8,570 bases of DNA. It comes from Bacteroidales bacterium 45-6. Lineage in GTDB: Bacteria > Bacteroidota > Bacteroidia > Bacteroidales > Dysgonomonadaceae. The number at the start of each line of letters is the position of its first letter. The first letter of the stretch is position 1. A program made the translations under genes and the position numbers. The stretch is taken from the NCBI GenBank assembly GCA_001897035.1, contig MKRS01000411.1, forward strand, positions 1 to 8,570, read 5' to 3'. Shown piece by piece: positions 1 through 6,028 of this stretch. The notes beneath the pieces are model-generated. The model had not been told where the DNA came from and did not search any database. It saw only the letters and a list, made by a program, of their open reading frames with translations.

Positions 1-324
1 CACCGTAATCAGCCGGTTGATGTTAGGCTGGTAGGCTTGGTTCAGCCATTTCTGGTCTTCGGGGCGGTTGGCCCTGTCGGGAGAAGCGAAGCAGCGAAAT
101 TGGCGCAAGGGCATCTTCTTGATGCCGGTTAATTCAAACAGCACTCTGGATGCTGCGTCGTCCACATCCTCTTGGTCGTAGATCAGGCTGCCGGGAAGCT
201 TTAACGAACCGGCTTCGTCGATCGACACATCCCTCTTGACGAGAAGTGCATTGAGTTGCTCGTTGTCAAATCCGAGAACTACGCAATCGACGGACAGAAA
301 AGTATGGATGAATTGTTGACTCAT
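1..324 (-). CDS. NrtR/AraR-type Nudix-fold transcriptional regulator, N-terminal part (runs off window)
   Basis: Reading the minus strand from the ATG at 324-322 gives 108 uninterrupted codons to the window edge, so the C-terminus, including the expected winged-helix DNA-binding part, is missing. The opening (SVDCVVLGFDNEQLNALLVKR, residues 11-31) and the LPGSLIYDQED...RVLFELTGI block (43-68) are characteristic of Nudix-related regulators (NrtR, and AraR in Bacteroidota), which pair an N-terminal Nudix-like ligand domain with a C-terminal winged helix. The Nudix box is degenerate: the usual second Gly is Ser46, and the REUxEE core reads R60-V-L-F-E64-L, so catalytic acids are lost. This suggests ligand sensing (ADP-ribose or a sugar) rather than hydrolysis; the ligand is unknown here. 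Base composition drops sharply from G/C-rich to A/T-rich just upstream of this start, which supports it. The gene is divergent from the two-component pair. Confidence 0.85.
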   Translation of the reverse strand, partial: MSQQFIHTFLSVDCVVLGFDNEQLNALLVKRDVSIDEAGSLKLPGSLIYDQEDVDDAASRVLFELTGIKKMPLRQFRCFASPDRANRPEDQKWLNQAYQPNINRLITV

Positions 325-355
325 AGTATTAGACTCTTCAAAACTTTTAGTAATG

Positions 356-363
356 CAAATATA
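356..363 (-). promoter_or_regulatory. candidate Bacteroidota -7 element for the Nudix-type regulator
   Basis: The minus strand reads TATATTTG here, a perfect match to the Bacteroidota -7 consensus TAnnTTTG, 31 nt upstream of the regulator's ATG. That would leave a leader of roughly 25 nt. No clean TTTG -33 element lies 19-21 nt further upstream, only an A/T-rich stretch, so this rests on the -7 box and its position alone. Confidence 0.45.
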
Positions 364-500
364 TCTATTTGTTTCATTATTAAAAATAAAAATATGCTTA
401 AATATCTGACGTACAGTATTTTGATATTAGTATTATTTACAATAAGTATCTTCCTGTTTTTGTGCGGTATATGATATGAAACCCCTGATTTATAGGCAAA

Positions 501-517
501 ATTTATCTTTGATAAAT
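501..517. promoter_or_regulatory. inverted repeat overlapping a TAnnTTTG box, possible operator/promoter
   Basis: ATTTATC-TTT-GATAAAT is a perfect palindrome with 7-bp arms and a 3-nt centre. Its middle contains TATCTTTG (504-511), an exact TAnnTTTG match on the plus strand pointing to the sensor kinase about 280 nt away. There is no TTTG at the correct -33 spacing. The sequence is A/T-rich, so chance is a real alternative. Confidence 0.3.
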
Positions 518-614
518 GTTTGCGGGCTAATCTGCATTATCACAATAAGAAATTTTGAAAACTTGCTGTAAAACATGTTTTTGCGGTTCGTTCGCCTTGA
601 TGTTGATCTGCTAC

Positions 615-627
615 CCATAGCCTATGG
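615..627. repeat. 13-nt inverted repeat CCATAG-C-CTATGG
   Basis: A perfect palindrome with 6-bp arms around a single C lies mid-way in the divergent intergenic region, about 165 nt before the sensor kinase. Its size and symmetry fit a dimeric regulator's site, but no second copy is visible in the window, so the function is unassigned. Confidence 0.35.
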
Positions 628-670
628 AAAAGAAGTAACTAAGAATGATTTGTTGTCGTGAAATGTGTAA

Positions 671-691
671 GCTGATAGCTAACAGCTAACG
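671..691. repeat. three tandem 7-mers of the GCTAACA type
   Basis: GCTGATA, GCTAACA and GCTAACG lie head to tail. Each begins with GCT and they differ from one another at one to three positions. The array sits about 100 nt upstream of the sensor kinase start. The 7-nt unit rules out a codon repeat and the array is too short for CRISPR; a replication-slippage remnant or a stacked protein site are the options. Confidence 0.5.
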
Positions 692-792
692 TAAGATATT
701 TTTAAGCTTTTAAAAACAATTTGGCGGCAAACTGGTTACATTTATAGGTGTGATAGATGTTACAAACTTACAAATGACTTAACCGGTTTATA

Positions 793-2979
793 ATGAATAA
801 AGGACTCTTGCTGGTATTTTTGTTTTTGGAGATTGGGTTGATTTGTGCGCAAAACAAACCCAAAGACGAGGAAAAACTCTTGCTTGAACTTGCTCAGAAT
901 ACTACCGCAGATTCTATGCGGGTCAATATTTTGCTTAAACTTACCAACGCCAATTACGGCGTAAATCCTAAGATGATGGCCGCATATTGCGATCAGGCTA
1001 TTGACATTTCTCAAAAAGTCGGTTATAAGAAAGGTCAAGCGGATGCCTTTCGCTTCCGGGGTATTGCCTACTATACTACGGGCGATTTCCTACGGGCGGA
1101 AAGCTACTTCCTTAAGGCATTGGAGGCCAATGAGGGGATCCGCAATAACACAGGGATTATCGCCTGCCTGTCGAATTTGGGAAGTGTGAATATGGTGCAG
1201 AACAATTATCCCAAAGCGCTGAAATACTATCAGCAAGGCTTACGCAAGAGCAACGAGGCTGGCGACAATCTCAATTCTGGAATTATTTATGGGAATATGG
1301 GGGTTATTTACAATGAGTTGGGTGACTATGCAAAAGCTTTCGAGCATTTCGAAGGAGGGATCAGCCAGCACAAAAAGATTGGATATAAGGCCGGTATTGC
1401 CAATGGTTTGGGAAACATAGGAAATGTGTATTTCAAGCAAAAAAGATACAAAGAGGCACAGACATATTATCATCAGGCTTTGGACGCAGATTTGGAACTG
1501 GGCAATAAGCTTGCTGTTGCACGCGATTACGGGAATTTGGGCAACTCCTATTTTGAGTTGAGGGATCAAGTGGCAGCCTATGAAAATTATCAAAAAGCAT
1601 TGGATATCAACCTGCAAATAAAGAACAAGAAAGGGGAAGCTGTGATCCGGCAGGGCTTGGCCAATTATTATCTCGGAGCAGGAAATCTGAATTTGGCTCT
1701 TGAGCAAGCTGATGCGGCAATAGCACTGGCCACTGAGGCCAACGTGGCGGACGTGAAAGTGGAAGCCTACAAAACCCTCAGCGAAACTTATGAAAAAAAA
1801 CAGGATTATGCCCATGCTTATGAAAGCTTCAAGAAATATGTGGAACTGAAAAATTTAGTGGACAACGACAATAGTCGTAAGCAGATTCTCCGCCTTGAAG
1901 CTCAATACGAGTTCGACACCAAGGAACAAGAATACCAGAACGCACAACTTCTGGCTACTGCGCAGCTCAGCCAGCAGGCCCTGCAACTTAAAAACAATAG
2001 CTTGCTGCTTTCCGAGAGCAACAAGCAAAAAGAAATTGAACGACTTCGTTACCTGAAAACACAATCGGAGCTGGAAAAGGAGCAGCTATTGTCGGAAGAC
2101 AGCAAGCGGAAACTGAAGCTTACCGAGCAGGAGCGAAACTTTCAAAAGTCGCAAAACGTAACCCTGCAGAAAGAAAAACAATTGAGAGAACTGCAATTGA
2201 AAAACTTCTGGTTGTATGCCTTGGTCTCCCTCCTGGTTTTGGCTGGCCTGGCTTCGCTGTATATTTATCGCCTGACCATCAGGTCGTTGAAATCGAAGAA
2301 TGAGCTTGCCCGGCAAAATGCGCTTCAAGTGGAGAAAGAGCTGTTGCTTAAAAACGAGATCAAGGAAGCCGAAATGCAGAGCTTGCGTTCGCAAATGAAT
2401 CCGCACTTTATGTTCAACGCCATTAACTCGATCAATAATTTTATCCTCAAAAATCAGAAAGAGACTGCCAGCCAACACCTCACTACCTTTGCCAAACTCA
2501 TGAGAAGCATACTCGAAAACTCGAAACATGCGCTGATTACACTCGAAAAAGAGCTGGACACGCTGAAATGCTACATGCAGTTGGAAACAGCTCGGCTCGA
2601 CAATTCCTTTCAATACAACATTCGGCTGCAGGACAGCATCGACGATTCCGACATAAAAATTCCGCCCCTGGTGCTGCAACCGTTTGTCGAAAATGCAATA
2701 TGGCACGGCCTGCGAACCAAACAAAGCGGAGGACTGATTCGCATAGAAGTTACCAGTGTCGATGAAGAATGGTTGATTATCAGTATTCTGGATAATGGAA
2801 TCGGCCGCGAAGCATCAGCCAAATTGCAAAATAGAGGCGAACACAAATCCTATGGCATAGAAACAACGGTAAACAGAATACTGCTCCAAAATCCAGAAAA
2901 CGGAGTCGAGATCATCGACCTGTATGACGAGGGGAGGAAAGCGACTGGCACCGAAGTGAAAATCCGGTTTAAATTATAA
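793..2979 (+). CDS. TPR-containing sensor histidine kinase, LytS/YehU (His_kinase) type
   Basis: This 728-residue membrane sensor kinase should phosphorylate the LytTR regulator encoded 5 nt downstream. Residues 1-19 form a signal peptide ending C-A-Q, placing the sensor part in the periplasm. Seven tetratricopeptide repeats of 40 residues (about 84-357) keep strict phase, with conserved Gly at 90, 130, 170, 210 and 250. A Gln/Glu/Lys/Leu-rich coiled coil (about 375-470) leads to one transmembrane helix (472-492). A further helical linker reaches the His_kinase core, with the phospho-acceptor candidate His538 in NPHFMFN. The HATPase part shows the N box around Asn634 (PFVENAIWHG) and the G box D667-N-G-I-G671, then G688-I-E. 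All hallmark residues are present, so the enzyme should be active. This architecture is common in Bacteroidota; the stimulus cannot be told from sequence. Confidence 0.95.
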   Translation: MNKGLLLVFLFLEIGLICAQNKPKDEEKLLLELAQNTTADSMRVNILLKLTNANYGVNPKMMAAYCDQAIDISQKVGYKKGQADAFRFRGIAYYTTGDFLRAESYFLKALEANEGIRNNTGIIACLSNLGSVNMVQNNYPKALKYYQQGLRKSNEAGDNLNSGIIYGNMGVIYNELGDYAKAFEHFEGGISQHKKIGYKAGIANGLGNIGNVYFKQKRYKEAQTYYHQALDADLELGNKLAVARDYGNLGNSYFELRDQVAAYENYQKALDINLQIKNKKGEAVIRQGLANYYLGAGNLNLALEQADAAIALATEANVADVKVEAYKTLSETYEKKQDYAHAYESFKKYVELKNLVDNDNSRKQILRLEAQYEFDTKEQEYQNAQLLATAQLSQQALQLKNNSLLLSESNKQKEIERLRYLKTQSELEKEQLLSEDSKRKLKLTEQERNFQKSQNVTLQKEKQLRELQLKNFWLYALVSLLVLAGLASLYIYRLTIRSLKSKNELARQNALQVEKELLLKNEIKEAEMQSLRSQMNPHFMFNAINSINNFILKNQKETASQHLTTFAKLMRSILENSKHALITLEKELDTLKCYMQLETARLDNSFQYNIRLQDSIDDSDIKIPPLVLQPFVENAIWHGLRTKQSGGLIRIEVTSVDEEWLIISILDNGIGREASAKLQNRGEHKSYGIETTVNRILLQNPENGVEIIDLYDEGRKATGTEVKIRFKL

Positions 2980-2984
2980 ATGAT

Positions 2985-3725
2985 ATGATAAAAGTAGCCA
3001 TAGTTGATGATGAAAAGCATTGCATCGAAACGCTCCAGCATTTGCTTGCTTATGTCGAAGATGTCGAAGTCGTTTTCACCACCCAAGCGAGTACTGAAGC
3101 CAAAGCGCTGATCGAACGGTACAATCCTGAAATCCTTTTTCTGGATGTGGAGATGCCTTTTCTTTCGGGCTTTGACTTGCTACAATCTTTGGAGGATATT
3201 TCATTTAGTGTGGTTTTCACTACGGCGCACAATAAATACGCCATCAAGGCCTTGAAATTAAACGCAATCGATTATTTGCTGAAGCCAGTTTCGTCGGAGG
3301 ATATTCAAGAGTTTTTCCACAACTACAGGGCAAAGCATGCGTCAATCTCCAAAGAGCAAGTGGCGAAAGCAAATAACTTTATGGAAGATAAAATCCAGGA
3401 CACACTGGCTCTTTCCACCCAAAACGGCCTTCTGTTTATCAAAATAGACGACATCGTTTACCTTGAAGCCGACAGTTGCTACACTCACCTCGTCATGCAC
3501 GATAATTCACGGCAAATGGTGAGTAAGACCTTGGCCAATTTCGAAGACATTTTGGAAAGCAACGCTCAATTCTACCGTCCCCAAAAATCATATCTCATCA
3601 ACCTGAAATACATCAAGCAATACATCCGTGGCGAAGGAGGCGAAATCATCATGCAAAACGGCAAAAGCATTGCCCTTAGCCGTACCAAAAAGCAAGAATT
3701 CCTCTCCCTCTTCAATAAAATATAA
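2985..3725 (+). CDS. LytTR-family DNA-binding response regulator
   Basis: This 246-residue protein has an N-terminal CheY-like receiver (about 1-120) and a C-terminal LytTR DNA-binding domain (about 141-243). The receiver is complete: acidic pair Asp8-Asp9, phospho-acceptor Asp54 in LFLDVEMP, switch Thr80 before Ala81, Tyr85 and Lys100 in LLKP. The LytTR part shows the typical IDDIVYLEAD and FYRPQKSYLINLKYI patterns. LytTR domains bind pairs of direct repeats in promoters and activate, often, envelope or extracellular genes. The 5-nt gap from the kinase stop indicates co-transcription and a cognate pair. The start at 2985 is preferred because the ATG at 2980 is followed after one codon by TGA. 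The neighbouring 3867-8556 cassette is an inferred, unproven target. Confidence 0.95.
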   Translation: MIKVAIVDDEKHCIETLQHLLAYVEDVEVVFTTQASTEAKALIERYNPEILFLDVEMPFLSGFDLLQSLEDISFSVVFTTAHNKYAIKALKLNAIDYLLKPVSSEDIQEFFHNYRAKHASISKEQVAKANNFMEDKIQDTLALSTQNGLLFIKIDDIVYLEADSCYTHLVMHDNSRQMVSKTLANFEDILESNAQFYRPQKSYLINLKYIKQYIRGEGGEIIMQNGKSIALSRTKKQEFLSLFNKI

Positions 3726-3727
3726 GC

Positions 3728-3742
3728 CATCAGTTTTTGATG
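3728..3742 (+). terminator. weak stem-loop after the two-component pair
   Basis: CATCA-GTTTT-TGATG forms a 5-bp stem two nt after the response regulator stop. The downstream sequence has only short T runs, so it may be a poor intrinsic terminator or chance. Read-through into the next gene is possible. Confidence 0.25.
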
Positions 3743-3754
3743 TTCTCCGATTTT

Positions 3755-3785
3755 CCGCACTTCGTTAACCTGTTCCCGCACTTCG
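3755..3785. repeat. direct repeat CCGCACTTCG, 21-nt period
   Basis: CCGCACTTCG occurs at 3755-3764 and 3776-3785, each followed by a near-identical tail (TTAA and CTTAA). The 21-nt period is two helical turns, which suits two regulator subunits on one face of the DNA, and the pair lies directly upstream of the candidate -33 element at 3798. It does not fit the usual LytTR half-site pattern well. An antisense reading gives a heptad-like peptide, so a coding relic is an alternative. Confidence 0.5.
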
Positions 3786-3797
3786 CTTAATTCCGTA

Positions 3798-3827
3798 TTG
3801 GAATCGTTTTCCCGAGTCATATATTTG
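3798..3827 (+). promoter_or_regulatory. Bacteroidota promoter TTG-N19-TAnnTTTG for the exported-protein cassette
   Basis: TTG at 3798-3800 is followed by a 19-nt spacer and then TATATTTG at 3820-3827. This matches the Bacteroidota primary-sigma pattern (-33 TTTG/TTG, -7 TAnnTTTG) in both boxes and spacing. Transcription would start near 3831-3835, giving a leader of about 32-36 nt before the ATG at 3867. No comparable promoter was seen in the short gaps before the next four genes, so it probably serves all of 3867-8556. Confidence 0.65.
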
Positions 3828-3854
3828 GATAAAAATCTCAACTGAATTTTTATC
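3828..3854. promoter_or_regulatory. 9-bp inverted repeat at the transcription start, possible operator
   Basis: GATAAAAAT (3828-3836) and ATTTTTATC (3846-3854) are perfect inverted arms around a 9-nt centre. The element abuts the -7 box and spans the predicted start of transcription, a position where a bound protein would block initiation; in RNA it could be only a partial hairpin. On the minus strand the 9-nt centre reads TCAGTTGAG, which fits the degenerate LytTR half-site pattern [TA][AC][CA]GTTN[AG][TG], but only one copy is present. Confidence 0.45.
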
Positions 3855-3866
3855 TGGAACAGCCTT

Positions 3867-4334
3867 ATGCGCATACACAACAAAAAATTGATCGGATTGA
3901 TAGCCTCGCTTGTTGGCCTGGCAATACTTGGCTACATGGCGTTTGCGGTTACGACGGTGTTCTACAATCAGAAAACAACAGCAAGCGTATCCGGCTTTGT
4001 CAATCCTAAATATTTCAGTTCACGCAAAACCGAGAACGAGCATAGCTCTTCCAATTTCTTGAAGGGGCGAATTCCTTATGTGAAATTTGTTACCGAAAAA
4101 GGCCAATCTGTTGAAACTTATAGCGCTGTGCCGCAGTTATTCGCATTCATGGGTTATCATCTTCACGATGAAGTGAATCTCTATTACAATCCCCAAAGGC
4201 CTACACAGGCTTTTGTAGCCGATGTGAGGGAACTGCCTGGGCTGTTCCTGATGCTGCTTTTCGGATTGCTCCTGACGTGGATGGGGAAAAGCTTTTTGTT
4301 TCAGAAAAGCGATTCGACCGCTTCGCCTGACTAA
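3867..4334 (+). CDS. DUF3592-like two-TM membrane protein
   Basis: This 155-residue protein has a transmembrane helix at about 8-30, a soluble segment at about 37-120, and a second helix at about 123-143, leaving a short polar tail. The soluble part resembles DUF3592: a YVKFVTEKGQ strand (71-80) and a DEVNLYYNPQRPTQAFV block (101-117) matching that family's pattern of a Phe-rich strand with a Gly turn, then V-x-LYYNP-x-xP. Function of the family is unknown; both ends should be cytoplasmic with the domain outside the inner membrane. The ATG at 3867 lies about 33 nt after the predicted transcription start and lacks a Shine-Dalgarno sequence, as is normal here. It is first in the five-gene run, 39 nt before the T9SS cargo gene. 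Confidence 0.75.
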   Translation: MRIHNKKLIGLIASLVGLAILGYMAFAVTTVFYNQKTTASVSGFVNPKYFSSRKTENEHSSSNFLKGRIPYVKFVTEKGQSVETYSAVPQLFAFMGYHLHDEVNLYYNPQRPTQAFVADVRELPGLFLMLLFGLLLTWMGKSFLFQKSDSTASPD

Positions 4335-4373
4335 CAAACACCATTAAGAATAATCAAAAAAACACCAACGAAT

Positions 4374-6008
4374 ATGAAATCAAAAATTAGAAGGACTGAG
4401 TGTCTGAAAGCAACATTACTTTTCCTATTGTTTTTTGTTGCACTGCTTACCCATGCACAAAACCTAACCTTAGTGAGCGATTGCTACACAGGTCATTCTT
4501 ATCCGAGTGAGTTGACCGAGTTTAATAACAAAATCTATTTTATTGCACGTTCAAAAAACTCTGCGGGATATTACAGATTGTTTTCTTCGGATGGTGTTTT
4601 GGCAAGCACCAGTCAAGTTGGATTGTTGGACGCTAATCCTTACAATGTTTCCAATTTGGTGAAGACTGACAATTATTTGTTTTTCTCCTACAATGATGGA
4701 GTTCACGGCGAGGAAATATGGAAATCAGACGGCACAGCAGCTGGAACATCCATGATAAAAGACATCAATGTTGGCAATGCAGGGGCAGACGGCTCCACGC
4801 CAGGTTATTTAACGGTGTGCAACAACAAGGTATTTTTTATCGCTTATGCCCCTCAAGTATCGTTATGGGTGACGGATGGCACAGAGGCTGGCACCATCCA
4901 GCTCGTTGCTCATCCTTACGTACACACGCTAAATTCAAACACCAAACTGGCTGTTTTGAACAATGAGGTTTATTTCAATAGCGGCGATAATACGACTGCC
5001 GGACTCTACAAATCTGACGGCACGGTGGCCGGAACTACATTCGTCAAAAGCTGTGTTAGCAATACATCCGTGGCCACTTTGCCGCAAGGTTTTGCCGAGC
5101 TAAACAATGTGCTGTATTTCACAGCAGAAGGCAGACTTAGTAATGGAGCCTCGGATGGATCTAGCTATGAAATCTGGCGAACAGATGGAACTTCGGCTGG
5201 CACGTATATTGTCAAAGATGTGAATCCAACCGGCGGTTCTTTCCCCGATAGATATTTCGCATTCAATAACAAACTCTATTTCACAGCCACAGGAAGCCAA
5301 TCGCAAGGCGAAGAGCTTTGGGCAACGGACGGCACCGGAGCCGGAACTTATCTGGTAAAAGATATTATCCCTGGAAGTACCAGTTCCTACATACGCAATT
5401 TTATAAATTACGGACAACTGTATTTTTTTATAACCAATGGGAATCACCGGGAAATCTGGAAAACAGACGGCACTGAAGCCGGGACGCAATTGGTAGCCGT
5501 TGGACAGCATATTGCGAACGAGGATAAGAACACCATTTACAACGGAAAGATCTATTTTTTTGGAGAAAATTTTTCCGATGCCTATCTCTATTCTTTTGAT
5601 GGAACTCTCATCTCGAAGATAATGCCACAAGTCAACTCTTATTCAGGCGCGCAGAGTATCTATGGATCTCAAAATTTCTTGGAGTTTAATAATGATTTGT
5701 ACTTCAGGGCTTTCTATGATTATTCGGATTTGGAAGTTTGCAAAATAACGATGCCTGCCACGTCGGGAAACGCAAATCTTGAATCGAACAAAACTATCTT
5801 GCTGCATCCCAATCCATCCAACGGAATTTTTAGCATTGACACAGATAAGAGTATAAATGCCATTGCTGCTTTTGATGTGTTAGGGAAAGCAATTGGTGTA
5901 AACAGACTATCGGCTAATCAATTTTCGATTGAAAACAAAGGACTGTATTTCCTGAAAATTGAATTTGAAAACGGACAAACCGGAAGTAGCAGGATAATAA
6001 TCAAATAA
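4374..6008 (+). CDS. ELWxxDGT-repeat protein with T9SS type A sorting domain
   Basis: This 544-residue secreted protein starts with a signal peptide (about 1-28, cleaved H-A|Q). It then carries ELWxxDGTxxGT repeats: clear copies begin at residues 114, 163, 210, 266, 314 and 360, and degenerate ones lie near 69 (LFSSDGVLAST) and 405 (LYSFDGT). Each is preceded by a strand such as NNKIYF, NNKVFF or NNKLYF, giving units of about 46-56 residues; a ninth such strand (NNDLYF) lacks the DGT half. Residues about 472-544 form a T9SS type A C-terminal sorting domain, with HPNPSNG at 478-484, a GLYFLKIEFENG strand and the terminal IIIK. The protein should cross the inner membrane by Sec and the outer membrane by T9SS, then be released or anchored. 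The repeat family is undefined functionally; a beta-propeller is inferred. Confidence 0.92.
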   Translation: MKSKIRRTECLKATLLFLLFFVALLTHAQNLTLVSDCYTGHSYPSELTEFNNKIYFIARSKNSAGYYRLFSSDGVLASTSQVGLLDANPYNVSNLVKTDNYLFFSYNDGVHGEEIWKSDGTAAGTSMIKDINVGNAGADGSTPGYLTVCNNKVFFIAYAPQVSLWVTDGTEAGTIQLVAHPYVHTLNSNTKLAVLNNEVYFNSGDNTTAGLYKSDGTVAGTTFVKSCVSNTSVATLPQGFAELNNVLYFTAEGRLSNGASDGSSYEIWRTDGTSAGTYIVKDVNPTGGSFPDRYFAFNNKLYFTATGSQSQGEELWATDGTGAGTYLVKDIIPGSTSSYIRNFINYGQLYFFITNGNHREIWKTDGTEAGTQLVAVGQHIANEDKNTIYNGKIYFFGENFSDAYLYSFDGTLISKIMPQVNSYSGAQSIYGSQNFLEFNNDLYFRAFYDYSDLEVCKITMPATSGNANLESNKTILLHPNPSNGIFSIDTDKSINAIAAFDVLGKAIGVNRLSANQFSIENKGLYFLKIEFENGQTGSSRIIIK

Positions 6009-6028
6009 TCATATAAAAATCAATCACG

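Larger units (their letters stand above)
325..792. other. divergent intergenic region, A/T-rich, no convincing gene
   Basis: This 468-bp stretch separates the minus-strand Nudix-type regulator from the plus-strand sensor kinase. It holds a -7 box for the regulator (356-363), an ATTTATC-TTT-GATAAAT inverted repeat overlapping a TAnnTTTG box (501-517), a CCATAG-C-CTATGG inverted repeat (615-627), three tandem 7-mers (671-691), and an A/T-only hairpin with TTTTTAA and TTAAAAA arms around GCTT (699-716). Near 737-744 TACATTTA is a one-mismatch -7 box 49 nt before the kinase start, but its -33 spacing is poor. No tRNA, riboswitch or coding pattern was recognised. Confidence 0.6.

Noticed and set aside
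256..474. Plus-strand 72-codon frame ending in a hydrophobic segment, possible small membrane protein
   Set aside because: Its first third is antisense to the Nudix regulator start, and the hydrophobic part comes from A/T-rich intergenic DNA containing the regulator's promoter. No leader or family signal supports it.
699..716. TTTTTAA-GCTT-TTAAAAA hairpin as a terminator
   Set aside because: No gene ends here on either strand; the A/T-only stem is weak and not followed by a T-tract.
1240..1815. Minus-strand frame of 191 codons opposite the TPR region
   Set aside because: The apparent Cys/Ile/Phe-rich periodicity mirrors the TPR repeats on the coding strand; there is no signal of its own.
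2086..2724. Long minus-strand frame (212 codons) opposite the histidine kinase
   Set aside because: It lies entirely antisense to well-conserved coiled-coil, TM and kinase motifs; its composition is that of a codon shadow.
3572..3883. Minus-strand 103-codon frame across the regulator end and the spacer
   Set aside because: It runs antisense through the LytTR domain and over the best promoter; only a short heptad-like stretch looks protein-like, so it is noted as a finding but not called as a gene.
5100..5630. Minus-strand 176-codon frame inside the ELWxxDGT gene
   Set aside because: Shadow of the repeat-encoding strand, with no start context or family match.
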